From Streptomyces sp. Tu6071 (GTDB lineage: Bacteria; Actinomycetota; Actinomycetes; Streptomycetales; Streptomycetaceae), in NCBI RefSeq assembly GCF_000213055.1, contig NZ_CM001165.1, positions 4,672,945-4,736,944 of the forward strand: DNA of 64,000 nucleotides, written 5' to 3'. The position numbers and the translations under genes were made by a program. The stretch's first letter is position 1. Every line of letters starts with the position of its first letter. The notes beneath the pieces are model-generated. The model made no database searches. It saw only the letters and a program-made list of their open reading frames with translations, and had not been told where the DNA came from. Of the stretch, positions 28,581 to 36,786 are shown piece by piece.

Positions 28581-28634
28581 ACGGCGGCCGGGCGGTGAGC
28601 CGCTCCGGCTGACGGGCTCCCGCCCGGCCGCCGT
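28581..28634 (+). terminator. First terminator after groEL1
   Basis: ACGGCGGCCGGGCGG (28581-28595) pairs perfectly with 28620-28634 over 15 bp around a 24-nt loop, 8 bp after the stop. Confidence 0.8.
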
Positions 28635-28655
28635 TCCCCGCCGCACGACGGCGAA

Positions 28656-28689
28656 AAGGGCCGGTCCCCCGCGAGGGGGACCGGCCCTT
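28656..28689. terminator. Second, bidirectional terminator
   Basis: A perfect 15-bp stem (28656-28670 with 28675-28689) with a GCGA tetraloop, flanked by AA on the left and TTC on the right. It can also stop minus-strand transcription from the sugar-transport operon. Confidence 0.9.
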
Positions 28690-28749
28690 CGGCATGCGCA
28701 CCCGGGCTCCGGCGGGCAACGCCCCGGCCGGTACGACGGTGTGCCGCCC

Positions 28750-28935
28750 TCAGGCCCCGCGCCGCGCCGCGTGCCCCCGGGCGCCGTGCCCGACCGGGGA
28801 CGCCGTCACCGTCCCCGCCGCCCCGGTCTCCTCCTCGGACAGCGCCGCCTCCACGGGCGTCGGCCAGGGCGGCTCCACGAAGAGGTTCTGCCACTGGGGC
28901 TTGTGCAGCGGGTCGTGGCCGAGGGACTGCGTCAT
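28750..28935 (-). CDS. Small protein at the end of the sugar-transport operon
   Basis: A 61-residue frame from ATG 28935 with AAGGAG eight to ten bases upstream. It starts MTQSLGHDPLHKPQWQNLFV, then EPPWPTPVEAALSEEETGAA, and ends in a Gly/Ala/Arg tail. I know no family. It lies 85 bp downstream of the dehydrogenase gene on the same strand, before the double terminator, so it is probably cotranscribed. It could also be a truncated protein whose tail has run into the intergenic region. Confidence 0.5.
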   Translation of the reverse strand: MTQSLGHDPLHKPQWQNLFVEPPWPTPVEAALSEEETGAAGTVTASPVGHGARGHAARRGA

Positions 28936-29020
28936 CGCGTGCGGCTCCTTGCGGGGTACGGGGGAGGGGCGACGCCCGCCGGGAGCGGCCCCCCACCCCG
29001 TTTGCCCCGCGGGCGTGCTC

Positions 29021-30049
29021 TCACGCCGACAAGTGCAGCCCCTCCGCCGCCACCGGCTCCGCGAACGGCTCGCCGCGCGTCCAGCGTTCGATCTCGTCGA
29101 GCGCGTGGTCGGCCATGCGGTGCACCTCGTTGCCGAGGGAACCGGCGACGTGCGGGGTGAGCAGGACGTTCGGGAGGGAGTAGAAGGGCGAGCCGGGCAG
29201 CGGCGGCTCCGGGTCCGTCACGTCGAGGACGGCGGAGAGGCGGCCGGAGGCCAGCTCGGCCAGCAGCGCGCTCTCGTCGATCAGCGAGCCCCGCGACGTG
29301 TTGACGAGCGTCGCCCCGTCCGGCATCGCGGCCAGCTCGGCCGCTCCGATCAGGTGCCGGGTGCTGGGGAGTTCGGGGGCGTGGACCGAGACGACCGAAG
29401 CGCGCGCGCACAGTTCGGCGAGGCCGACGGAGCGCGCGCCGAGCGCCGCCGCGTCCGCCTCGGACACGTACGGGTCGTGCAGCAGCACCTCGAAGTCGAA
29501 GGGCCGCAGGAGTTCGAGGACCCGGCGCCCCACCCGGGAGGCCCCCACGAGCCCCACGACGCGCCGGTAGTTCCCGGCCGCGCGCAGCTCGCGGTGCCAG
29601 TCGCGTCGCCCGCCCGGCTCGCGGGCCCCGCGCGCCGAGTCGAGCACCTTCTTGCCGGAGAAGAGGATCGCGGCGAGCGTGTACTCGGCGACCGGGAGGG
29701 CGTTGGCGCCCGCCGCCGAGCTGACCTGGATGCCGCGCTCCCAGCACGCGTCGGTGACGAAGCCCTTCACGGTGCCCGCCGCGTGCACGACGGCGCGCAG
29801 CCGAGGCGCCCGCGCGAGCACGTCGGCGGTCAGCCGCGGCACCCCCCAGCAGGTGAGCAGCACCTCCGCCTCGGCGAGCGCGGCGGCGAGGGCCGGTCCG
29901 GGGTCGGTGAAGTCGCTCGCGAGCAGGCCGGGATCGGTCCGTACGAGGCGGCCCAGTCTTTCGTGGTGGGCCGGCGTCAGCAGTTCCTCCGCGACCTGGG
30001 GGGCCATGGCGAGCAGGGCCCGGGGACGTCGGTCGGTGGCCTCGTGCAT
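29021..30049 (-). CDS. D-2-hydroxyacid dehydrogenase family oxidoreductase
   Basis: I use ATG 30049; GTG 30070 would add seven residues and GAGGAG lies between them. The 342-residue product shows the NAD-binding fold VVGLVGASRVGRRVLELLRP (Rossmann glycines degenerate: GASRVG instead of GxGxxG), LVNTSRGSLIDESALL (catalytic Arg region), DVTDPEPPLPGSPFY (Glu) and LLTPHVAG with the catalytic His. It is the first gene after the ABC permeases and probably oxidises or reduces a sugar-derived acid imported by them. Confidence 0.85.
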   Translation of the reverse strand: MHEATDRRPRALLAMAPQVAEELLTPAHHERLGRLVRTDPGLLASDFTDPGPALAAALAEAEVLLTCWGVPRLTADVLARAPRLRAVVHAAGTVKGFVTDACWERGIQVSSAAGANALPVAEYTLAAILFSGKKVLDSARGAREPGGRRDWHRELRAAGNYRRVVGLVGASRVGRRVLELLRPFDFEVLLHDPYVSEADAAALGARSVGLAELCARASVVSVHAPELPSTRHLIGAAELAAMPDGATLVNTSRGSLIDESALLAELASGRLSAVLDVTDPEPPLPGSPFYSLPNVLLTPHVAGSLGNEVHRMADHALDEIERWTRGEPFAEPVAAEGLHLSA

Positions 30050-30129
30050 GGTGATGCGAGTACTCCTCACAAGGTGGGGGTGGATGCGGTACGGGGGGCG
30101 CGCCCGCCCGTACCGCCGTACGGGAGCGG

Positions 30130-31071
30130 CTACTTGACCCCGCCCGCCGTCAGCCCCGCCTTCCAGTGCCGCTGGAGCGTCACGAAGGCGATGATGAGCG
30201 GCAGGACGGCGAGCAGCGAGCCGGTGACGACCATCGGGTAGAACTCCGGGTTCGCGTTGGCGCTGCTGTGCCAGTTGTAGAGGCCGAGGCTGAGCGGGTA
30301 GAGCTTCTTGTCCGAGAGCATGACCAGTGGCAGGAAGAAGTTGTTCCAGACGGCCGTGAACTGGAAGAGGAACACCGTCACGAAGCCCGGCATGATCATG
30401 CGGAGGCCGATCGACCAGAAGACGCGCATCTCGCTCGCCCCGTCGATGCGGGCCGCCTCCAGCGCCTCGTTCGGGATGTACCCGGCGCTGAAGATCCGCG
30501 AGAGGTACACGCCGAAGGGGTTCACCAGGACGGGGATGAGGACGGCCCAGTAGGTGTTGACCGTGTGCGTCTTGACGGCGAGGAGGTAGAGCGGCAGCGA
30601 GAGCGCGGTCGAGGGCAGCAGCACCCCGAGCAGCACCATCGCGAAGAGCTTCTCCTTGCCCTTGAAGACGTACTTGTCGAAGGCGTACCCGGCGGCGACG
30701 CTCACGAGCGAGCAGCCGAGCGCTCCGACGCCCGCGTAGATCAGCGAGTTGAGGTACCAGCGGAAGTAGAGGCCGCCTTCGTAGTCGGCGAGCGCGGAGA
30801 GGTTGTCGCCGAGGTCGAAGCCCTCGAAGGAGAAGACGTTGCCGCCGAGGATGTTCCCGGCGTCCTTCGTCGCCGCCGTCACGAGCCAGACGAGCGGGAA
30901 GAGCGCGTAGACGGCGGCGACGAGCAGGACGACGTTGACGGCGACGCGCGAGGTCCAGCGGCCCGACCGCCTGCCCTTGCGGGTCGCGACGGGCGCCCGG
31001 CGCGGGGTCTTGGCCGTGGCCGGTTCGCCCGGTGTGCCTTCGCCGGGTGCGGCGAGGAGTGGCGTGGTCAT
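30130..31071 (-). CDS. Carbohydrate ABC transporter permease (MalG type)
   Basis: The 313-residue protein has a Pro/Arg-rich cytoplasmic head, six membrane segments (starting VAVNVVLLVAAVYALFPLVW) and the ATPase-docking loop EALEAARIDGASEMRVFWSI, characteristic of CUT1 permeases. Its ATG at 31071 overlaps the stop of the partner permease (ATGA, 31068-31071), giving translational coupling. No ATP-binding subunit gene is nearby, as usual in streptomycetes where a shared MsiK-type ATPase serves many systems. Confidence 0.92.
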   Translation of the reverse strand: MTTPLLAAPGEGTPGEPATAKTPRRAPVATRKGRRSGRWTSRVAVNVVLLVAAVYALFPLVWLVTAATKDAGNILGGNVFSFEGFDLGDNLSALADYEGGLYFRWYLNSLIYAGVGALGCSLVSVAAGYAFDKYVFKGKEKLFAMVLLGVLLPSTALSLPLYLLAVKTHTVNTYWAVLIPVLVNPFGVYLSRIFSAGYIPNEALEAARIDGASEMRVFWSIGLRMIMPGFVTVFLFQFTAVWNNFFLPLVMLSDKKLYPLSLGLYNWHSSANANPEFYPMVVTGSLLAVLPLIIAFVTLQRHWKAGLTAGGVK

Positions 31072-32033
31072 GCCTGGGCCCCCTTCCGGTTCGAGAGGCG
31101 GGTGACGACGAAGGAGAGGACGGCGGCGACCAGCGCGATGAGCACGGAGGCCGCGGCGGCCCGCCCGTAGTCGTTGATCTGGAACGCCTCGGAGTAGGCG
31201 TACATGTTCGGCGTGTACGTACTCGTGACGGCGGAGCCGGAGCTGGACAGGAGCAGCGGCTCGGTGAAGAGCTGGAGCGAGCCGATGATCGTGAAGAGCA
31301 GCACCAGGAAGACCGAGGAGCGGATGAGCGGCAGCTTGATCGAGAAGGCGACGCGCCAGTTGCCCGCGCCGTCCACGGCGGCGGCCTCCAGCATCGAGCG
31401 GTCGATGGCCTGGAGCGCCGCGTAGAAGATGACGAGGTTGTAGCCGAGCCACTCCCACACGGCGATGTTCACGATCGACGGCAACGCCCCGTCCGGGCCG
31501 AAGAAGTCGAAGCCGAAGCCGCCCGACTCCATCGCCTTCACGACCGGGGACAGGCCGGGCGTGTAGAGGTAGATCCAGATGAGGCCCGCGATGAGGCCGG
31601 GGATCGCGTGCGGCAGGAACAGCGCGAGCTGGAAGAAGCGGCGGGCCCGCGCGAGCGCCGTGTCGAGGAGCAGCGCGAGGGCGAGCGCGCCGCCCATCAT
31701 GATCGGGATGTAGAGGACGACGTACTTGGCGAGCACCCAGAAGCCGTCGCGGAAGGCTTCGTCCTTGAGGATGTCGAGGTAGTTGCCGAGCCCGTCGAAG
31801 ACGCTGTGCGGCCCGTCGAAGCCGAGCCCGGAGAGCTTGTCGGTGAACAGGCTCAGCCAGATCGCGTACCCGACGGGGAGCAGCATCGCGAGGGCGAACA
31901 GGACGAAGAAGGGGGTCAGGAGCGTCGCGGCGGCGAGCCCGGTGCGGCTGGAGGCGGAGCCCCCGCGGCGGGGCGGGGGCGCGGGCGCGGTGACTTCCGG
32001 GTCCGGGGCGGGCTGTGTTCTCGTACCGCTCAT
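31068..32033 (-). CDS. Carbohydrate ABC transporter permease (MalF type)
   Basis: The 321-residue product starts at ATG 32033, overlapping the binding-protein stop by four bases. It has about six membrane segments (LLTPFFVLFALAMLLPVGYA first) and the docking loop MLEAAAVDGAGNWRVAFSIK. It forms the translocation pore with the downstream permease for the sugar delivered by the lipoprotein encoded upstream. Confidence 0.92.
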   Translation of the reverse strand: MSGTRTQPAPDPEVTAPAPPPRRGGSASSRTGLAAATLLTPFFVLFALAMLLPVGYAIWLSLFTDKLSGLGFDGPHSVFDGLGNYLDILKDEAFRDGFWVLAKYVVLYIPIMMGGALALALLLDTALARARRFFQLALFLPHAIPGLIAGLIWIYLYTPGLSPVVKAMESGGFGFDFFGPDGALPSIVNIAVWEWLGYNLVIFYAALQAIDRSMLEAAAVDGAGNWRVAFSIKLPLIRSSVFLVLLFTIIGSLQLFTEPLLLSSSGSAVTSTYTPNMYAYSEAFQINDYGRAAAASVLIALVAAVLSFVVTRLSNRKGAQA

Positions 32034-33367
32034 GAGCCGTCCTCGACCTTCAGCCCGCTCTTGCGCAGGGCGTCCACGGTGGCGCGCTGGGTGGTGGCGA
32101 CCGCCCCGGTGAGGGACTTCTCGCCGGAGACGACCGCTTGGAGCTGGTCGTGCAGGGTGTTGTTGGCGGCGGCGGTCGGACCCCACAGCCAGTCCGGGTT
32201 GATCGTGGCCGCGGACTTCTCGTAGAGCCCGTAGAGGTCGGCGCCGCCGTAGAAGCTCGTGTCGATCGCCTTGCGCGCGACGGGCACGAGGGCGCGCGCG
32301 GCGGGGAAGGCGGTCGACGTGCTCGCGGTGACGCGCGCCTTGATGGAGTCGGGCGAGGTGGACATCCAGAGGATGAACTCCATCGCCGCCTTCGTCTTCC
32401 TGCTGTCCTTGGAGATCGCGAAGGTCGAGCCCTGGCTCATCCCGGAGCTGGGGCGGGCGGCGTCCCAGCTCGGCATGGGCATCGCGGCCCACTTGCCCTT
32501 CTGCTCGGGCACGATCCCGGCGAGCGTCCCGGCGCTCCAGGAGGCGCCGAGGTAGCCGAGCGTCGTGCCGGCCTTGAGCGAGGAGGTCCACTCGGGGCTG
32601 TAGGAGGGGGCGGTGGAGACGAGACCGTCCTTGATCATGCCCTGCCAGTACGCGGCGACCTTCTTCGTCGCCGGGTCACCGGTGTCCACCTTCCAGGAGC
32701 CGCCCTCGGTGGAGAACCACTGGGCGCCCGCCTGCCACGCCATCGTCTGGAAGAAGGAGGGGTCGTCGGCGAAGAAGGTCGCGAGCCGGGCCTCGGGCGC
32801 GGCCTTCCTGACCTGCCGCGCCGCCGTGCGGAAGTCGGCCCACGTCTTCGGCGGCTCGATCCCGTACTTCTCGAAGAGGTCCTTGCGGTAGTAGAAGACC
32901 TGCGGCGCCGCGTCCGAGGGGACGGCCCAGTTCTTGTCGCCCATCGTCGTCAGCTCGATGGTCTGCGGCAGGAACTGCTTCTTCACGTCCGGCGTCATGT
33001 AGGCGCTGATGTCCTTCAGCGAGCCCTGGCTCACGAACTGCGCGAGCGAGGGGTACTCGATGGAGAGGACGTCGGGCGCGATACCGGCCTTGAGGGCGTT
33101 GGTGATCTTCGGGTAGCCCCCGAGACCGCCGGAGGGTATCTCCTCGAACTTCACCTTGATCGTGTCGTGCGTGCGGTTGAACTCGTCCGCCACCTGCTGG
33201 GAACCCTTGGTCCAGGCCCAGAAACTGACGGTGACGGGATGGGCCCTCGTGCCTTCGGCGGGTGCCTCCGCGCTCGGACCTCCGCAGGCCGCGACGGCGG
33301 CGAGCGAGGCGAACGCGGCGACGGCACCCACGAGGGCACGCAGGGACCGGAACCCATGGCGGCTCAC
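32030..33367 (-). CDS. Sugar-binding lipoprotein of ABC transporter
   Basis: I start it at GTG 33367, with GAGGAG eight bases upstream; 445 residues. The signal peptide ends in a lipobox VAAC (Cys28), so it is a membrane-anchored extracellular receptor. The family-1 solute-binding fold shows VTVSFWAWTKGSQQVADEFN, PDVLSIEYPSLAQFV, PSDAAPQVFYYRKDLFEKYG and KTKAAMEFILWMSTSP. Trp-rich segments fit an oligosaccharide site; the sugar is unknown. It is the first gene of a four- or five-gene operon. Confidence 0.92.
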   Translation of the reverse strand: MSRHGFRSLRALVGAVAAFASLAAVAACGGPSAEAPAEGTRAHPVTVSFWAWTKGSQQVADEFNRTHDTIKVKFEEIPSGGLGGYPKITNALKAGIAPDVLSIEYPSLAQFVSQGSLKDISAYMTPDVKKQFLPQTIELTTMGDKNWAVPSDAAPQVFYYRKDLFEKYGIEPPKTWADFRTAARQVRKAAPEARLATFFADDPSFFQTMAWQAGAQWFSTEGGSWKVDTGDPATKKVAAYWQGMIKDGLVSTAPSYSPEWTSSLKAGTTLGYLGASWSAGTLAGIVPEQKGKWAAMPMPSWDAARPSSGMSQGSTFAISKDSRKTKAAMEFILWMSTSPDSIKARVTASTSTAFPAARALVPVARKAIDTSFYGGADLYGLYEKSAATINPDWLWGPTAAANNTLHDQLQAVVSGEKSLTGAVATTQRATVDALRKSGLKVEDGS

Positions 33368-33436
33368 GGCGCTGCTCCTCTTCGCTGGGGGACAGGCGGT
33401 CGCGGTGATGCTTCGGCGCCCGGTGAGCGAAGTCAA

Positions 33437-33470
33437 GATCGAATGGTTGATTGATCGAAAAATGATCGAA
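33437..33470 (-). promoter_or_regulatory. Operator-like repeats upstream of the sugar operon
   Basis: GATCGAATG (33437-33445) and TGATCGAA at 33452-33459 and 33463-33470 cluster in an A/T-rich stretch 70-100 bp upstream of the binding-protein start. The same words make up the palindrome upstream of the regulator gene (34763-34776), so these are probable operators of that regulator. Confidence 0.5.
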
Positions 33471-33554
33471 GGGGAGGCGGGAAAGCGGGAGGAAAAGGGC
33501 GCACGAAGCGAAATTTCAGCCCCTATGGGGGCCCCGGCCGAAGGCTGGGGGAGG

Positions 33555-33582
33555 TTGAGGAGCGGGGTCCGGGGCGGAGCCC
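33555..33582. repeat. Dispersed Streptomyces intergenic repeat, copy 1
   Basis: TTGAGGAGCGGGGTCCGGGG continuing CGGAGCCC matches the copy at 37789-37816 with one difference. I recall this family as very common between streptomycete genes. Confidence 0.75.
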
Positions 33583-33628
33583 GCGAGGGCACCTCGCAGA
33601 GCCTCGACCGACTCGCGGACAGGGGCCC

Positions 33629-34717
33629 CTACCCCACCGCTCCGCAGGACCCCCGCACCCGCAGCGCGGGCAGCAACTCCACGTGCCGGCGCGGCTCCCC
33701 CTCGCCCCCGCCGCCCTCCGCGAGGCGTTCCGTCAGGAGTTCCACCGCCGCCCGGCCCACCGCCCGCTTCGGCGGGGCCACCGCCGTGAGCGGGATCTCG
33801 GCGAGCGCGGCCACCTCGTCGTCGTACGTCACGAGCGCCAGGTCGCCGGGGACCCGTACGCCCCGCTCCGCCAGGTCCCGTACGAGCCGGGTCGCGTCCT
33901 CGTCGTTGTGCGCGAGCACCGCCGTCGTCCGGCCCTCGCGCACGAGCGCGGCGAGGGCGTCCACCGAGGCCGCCGGGCTCCCCGCGCCGGGCTTCTCGGG
34001 GGCCGAGTCGAGGACGGGGAGCCCCGCCTCCAGCCCCAGGATCTCCACCGCCCGCCGGTACCCCGCCCGCACCGCCTGCGCCGTCGGGCTGTCCGTGCGC
34101 GCGACGAGCACGGGGGAGCGGTGGCCGAGACGGGCCAGGTGCCGCAGGCCCACGAGCACGCCGTGCGCGTGGTCGGAGCCGACCCGGTCGAGCGCGTCGA
34201 GCGGCCCCGCCGGGTCCCCGCGCCGCTCCACGAGCACGGCCGGCACCGGCAGCCGCGCGATCCACTCCGTGTACAGCGACTGGTGCTCGGGCCGCGTCCA
34301 GCTCGGGATCACGAGCAGCCCCCGCGCCCCCGCCGCGAGCAGCCCCGCCGCGTGCGCCGCGTCGTCCTCGGGCCGGTAGTCCGAGACCCGCAGGACCAGG
34401 CGCGCCCCGAGCCGCGCCGCCGCCTCGTGCGCGCCGCGGATGATGTCGGCGAAGTAGTAGCCGGCGGCGGGGGCGAGCATCCCGAGCACCGGGCTGCCCG
34501 CCCCGGGACCGGTCCCCGCCGGGCCGTTGCGCTCCGGCCACGACACCGCCCCGTGCACGCGGTCGAGCAGCCCCCGCGAGGCGAGCGCCTCCGCGTCCCT
34601 GCGCGCCGTCACCGGCGAGACCCCGAGCAGCCCCGCGAGATCCGCGACCCGCACACTGCCCCGCTCCCGCACCAGGTTCAGCAGCCGGTCATGCCGCTCC
34701 CCGACCCCTTCGCGCAC
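33629..34717 (-). CDS. DeoR-headed, LacI-type transcriptional regulator
   Basis: The 362-residue product starts at GTG 34717 after AAGGAGG. Residues about 8-55 are a DeoR-type winged helix (RHDRLLNLVRERGSVRVADL, GVSPVTARRDAEALASRGLL) and the rest is a LacI/periplasmic-binding-protein fold (VLGMLAPAAGYYFADIIRG, TTAVLAHNDEDATRLVRDLA, DLALVTYDDEVAALAEIPLT). It should sense a sugar and control the adjacent ABC operon, whose start is 260 bp downstream on the same strand. Confidence 0.88.
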   Translation of the reverse strand: MREGVGERHDRLLNLVRERGSVRVADLAGLLGVSPVTARRDAEALASRGLLDRVHGAVSWPERNGPAGTGPGAGSPVLGMLAPAAGYYFADIIRGAHEAAARLGARLVLRVSDYRPEDDAAHAAGLLAAGARGLLVIPSWTRPEHQSLYTEWIARLPVPAVLVERRGDPAGPLDALDRVGSDHAHGVLVGLRHLARLGHRSPVLVARTDSPTAQAVRAGYRRAVEILGLEAGLPVLDSAPEKPGAGSPAASVDALAALVREGRTTAVLAHNDEDATRLVRDLAERGVRVPGDLALVTYDDEVAALAEIPLTAVAPPKRAVGRAAVELLTERLAEGGGGEGEPRRHVELLPALRVRGSCGAVG

Positions 34718-34762
34718 GCCCAGCCCCTCCTTCGCCCGCCGTCCCCCGCGGAGAGCGAGAAA

Positions 34763-34776
34763 CGATCATTCGATCA
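34763..34776 (-). promoter_or_regulatory. Operator-like palindrome upstream of the regulator
   Basis: CGATCATTCGATCA (TGATCGAATGATCG on the other strand) lies 46 bp upstream of the regulator start and overlaps the stop codon of the SDR gene. It shares TGATCGAA with the sites before the sugar operon, suggesting autoregulation. Confidence 0.5.
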
Positions 34777-35886
34777 CTCTACAGACGTATCAGGGGCGGA
34801 CTTCTTCCCGGGTGCGGGCTCCGCCCGGGAGTTGGACTTCTTCTTGGCGGCGGCCTTGGGGTTGGGTGCGGGCTTCGGGTCGGCCGCGGGCTTCGCCTTG
34901 GGTGCGGGCTTCGCCCTGGGTGCGGCCTCGGGCTCGGGTGCGGCCTTCGGCTCGGCCGTGGTCTTCGGCCGGGGCGCGGTCTCCGGCCCGGACGCGGCCT
35001 TCTTCGTACGGACCGGCGCCGTCCCCTCCGTCCCCACCGGCTCCGCGCCTCCCGTCCCGTCCTCGAACTCCGCGCCACCTTCGGGGAGTTCGCCCACCGC
35101 CGCGTCCTCGCCGTGCGCGGGCCCGTACTTCCGGCCCGCGCGCGAGGAGATCCCGCCGAGCAGCCCGCGCGGCGCGAGCCTCGCCGCGCCCATGAGCGCC
35201 TTGTAGCGCGGGTCGGGGATCGAGACGGTGCGCCCGCGCGCGAGGTCGGCGAGCGCCGCCGTGACGAGCTTGTCCGCGTCGAGCCACATCCACTTCGGGA
35301 TGTTCCCCGTCCCCATCCCGGCCCGCTCGTGGAACTCCGTCCGCACGAAACCGGGGCACAGCGCCATCAGCCGCACCCCGCTGCCCGCGAGGTCCCGCGC
35401 CACGCCCTGGGTGAACTGGACGACCCACGCCTTCGAGGCCCCGTACGTCCCGCGCGGCAGGAAGGCGGCGACGGACGCGACGTTGACGATCCCGCCGCGC
35501 CCCCGTTCCCGCATCGGCCGCGACGCCGCGACGGTCAGTCGCAGCACCGCCTCGCAGTGCACCTTGAGCATCGTCAGCTCGTCGGCGAGCGGTACGTCGA
35601 GGAAGCGGCCCTTGTGCCCGAAGCCCGCGTTGTTCACGAGCAGGTCCACCGGCTGCCGCACGTCGGCGAGGCGCCGTTCGACGGCCGCGATGCCCGCGTC
35701 CGTGGCGAGGTCGGCGCGCAGCACGGTCGCCTCGACACCGTGCCTGTCGTGCAGTTCGGTCGCCTGGCGGCGCAGCCGCTCCTTGTCGCGCGCCACCAGG
35801 ACGAGGCTGTACCCGTCGGCGGCGAGCCTGCGCGCGAAGGCCGCGCCGATACCCGCGGTGGAACCGGTGATGAGAGCCGTAGTCAT
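34774..35886 (-). CDS. Short-chain dehydrogenase with Lys/Ala/Pro-rich tail
   Basis: The 370-residue product begins with an intact SDR domain: ALITGSTAGIGAAFARRLA, DLLVNNAGFGHKG, and the catalytic Ser138, Tyr148 and Lys152 (VASVAAFLPRGTYGASKAWV). The SDR part ends near residue 260. An acidic linker is followed by about 76 residues of repeated Pro-Lys-Ala/Glu-Ala words (for example KPAPKAKPAADPKPAPNPKA). Such tails resemble histone-H1-like or cell-wall spanning regions. Substrate unknown. Confidence 0.88.
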   Translation of the reverse strand: MTTALITGSTAGIGAAFARRLAADGYSLVLVARDKERLRRQATELHDRHGVEATVLRADLATDAGIAAVERRLADVRQPVDLLVNNAGFGHKGRFLDVPLADELTMLKVHCEAVLRLTVAASRPMRERGRGGIVNVASVAAFLPRGTYGASKAWVVQFTQGVARDLAGSGVRLMALCPGFVRTEFHERAGMGTGNIPKWMWLDADKLVTAALADLARGRTVSIPDPRYKALMGAARLAPRGLLGGISSRAGRKYGPAHGEDAAVGELPEGGAEFEDGTGGAEPVGTEGTAPVRTKKAASGPETAPRPKTTAEPKAAPEPEAAPRAKPAPKAKPAADPKPAPNPKAAAKKKSNSRAEPAPGKKSAPDTSVE

Positions 35887-35947
35887 GCGCCAAGGCTAGT
35901 GATCCGCGAGGCCCCTCCGAACCCCCGAACCAGCGGCTGAGACCCGT

Positions 35948-36649
35948 TCAGGAACCCTGCCCGGAATCGACGTACGCGCGAGCCGCGGCCAGCGCCTCCG
36001 GGTGCAGCGCCCGCGCGGCCGGGAGCAGCCGCGGCAGCAGCGCGCGCTCGGTCGTGTTCGCGCGGAACGCCAGCGACGCCGTCACCCCGTGCTCGGGCAC
36101 GTACTCCCGTACGACGGGGTCCCCGGCCCGTACCGGCCCCGCTTCGAGTACCCGCAGGTACGCGCCCGTCTCGGCGCGCCGCGTGAAGCGCTTCACCCAG
36201 CGGTCCTCGCCGACGTGCCCGGCGAAGGTGCGGCACGGGACGCGCCCGTCCGTCACCTCCAGGAGCAGCCGCCCGCCGATCCGCCAGCGCTCCCCGATGA
36301 GCGCGTGGCTCACGTCGAGCCCCGAGGTCGTCAGGTTCTCGCCGAAGGCCCCGTTCGCGAGCGGGCGCCCCAGCTCGCGCTCCCAGGCGTCGAGGTCCTC
36401 GCGCGCGAAGGCGTACACGGCCTGGTCGTCCCCGCCGTGGTGCCGCAGGTCCGCGACGACGTCCCCCTCGACGCCGCTCCCGCCGATGCCCTTGGGCCCG
36501 GGGGCGCTGACGTGCAGCGGCCCCGCGACGGGCCGCTTGTCGATCCCCGTCCCGCCGGAGGGCGAGTCGGAGTGGGGGACGGGGGTGAGCCGCCCGACGT
36601 TGAGGGAGAGCACGTACGGGCTCGTGGCCGCGTCGTTCAAGGGGTCCAT
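35948..36649 (-). CDS. MOSC domain protein
   Basis: I start it at ATG 36649 (MDPLNDAATSPYVLSLNVGR); 233 residues. The MOSC fold of molybdenum-cofactor-linked sulfur-transfer proteins is shown by GIDKRPVAGPLHV, VEGDVVADLRHHGGDDQAVY, GAFGENLTTSGLDVSHALIG and the conserved Cys in GRVPCRTFAGHVGEDRWVKR. It resembles YiiM, which acts in hydroxylamino-purine detoxification, but that role is inferred. It is upstream of the SDR gene on the same strand. Confidence 0.9.
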   Translation of the reverse strand: MDPLNDAATSPYVLSLNVGRLTPVPHSDSPSGGTGIDKRPVAGPLHVSAPGPKGIGGSGVEGDVVADLRHHGGDDQAVYAFAREDLDAWERELGRPLANGAFGENLTTSGLDVSHALIGERWRIGGRLLLEVTDGRVPCRTFAGHVGEDRWVKRFTRRAETGAYLRVLEAGPVRAGDPVVREYVPEHGVTASLAFRANTTERALLPRLLPAARALHPEALAAARAYVDSGQGS

Positions 36650-36786
36650 GCCGCGCAGGGTAGGCCGGGCCGCCCGCGCACCGCCGCCCGTTTTCCGCAC
36701 GGCGGACGCGCCACGTGACTCAAAGCACGAGCCGTGAATTCCGGCTCGCCCCCAAGCCTGCCTTATCGCGGCTTATCCTCGGAGGC

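Noticed and set aside
28694..30241. A 515-codon plus-strand frame opposite the dehydrogenase gene
   Set aside because: The minus strand encodes a recognisable dehydrogenase with catalytic residues; the plus frame has no motif.
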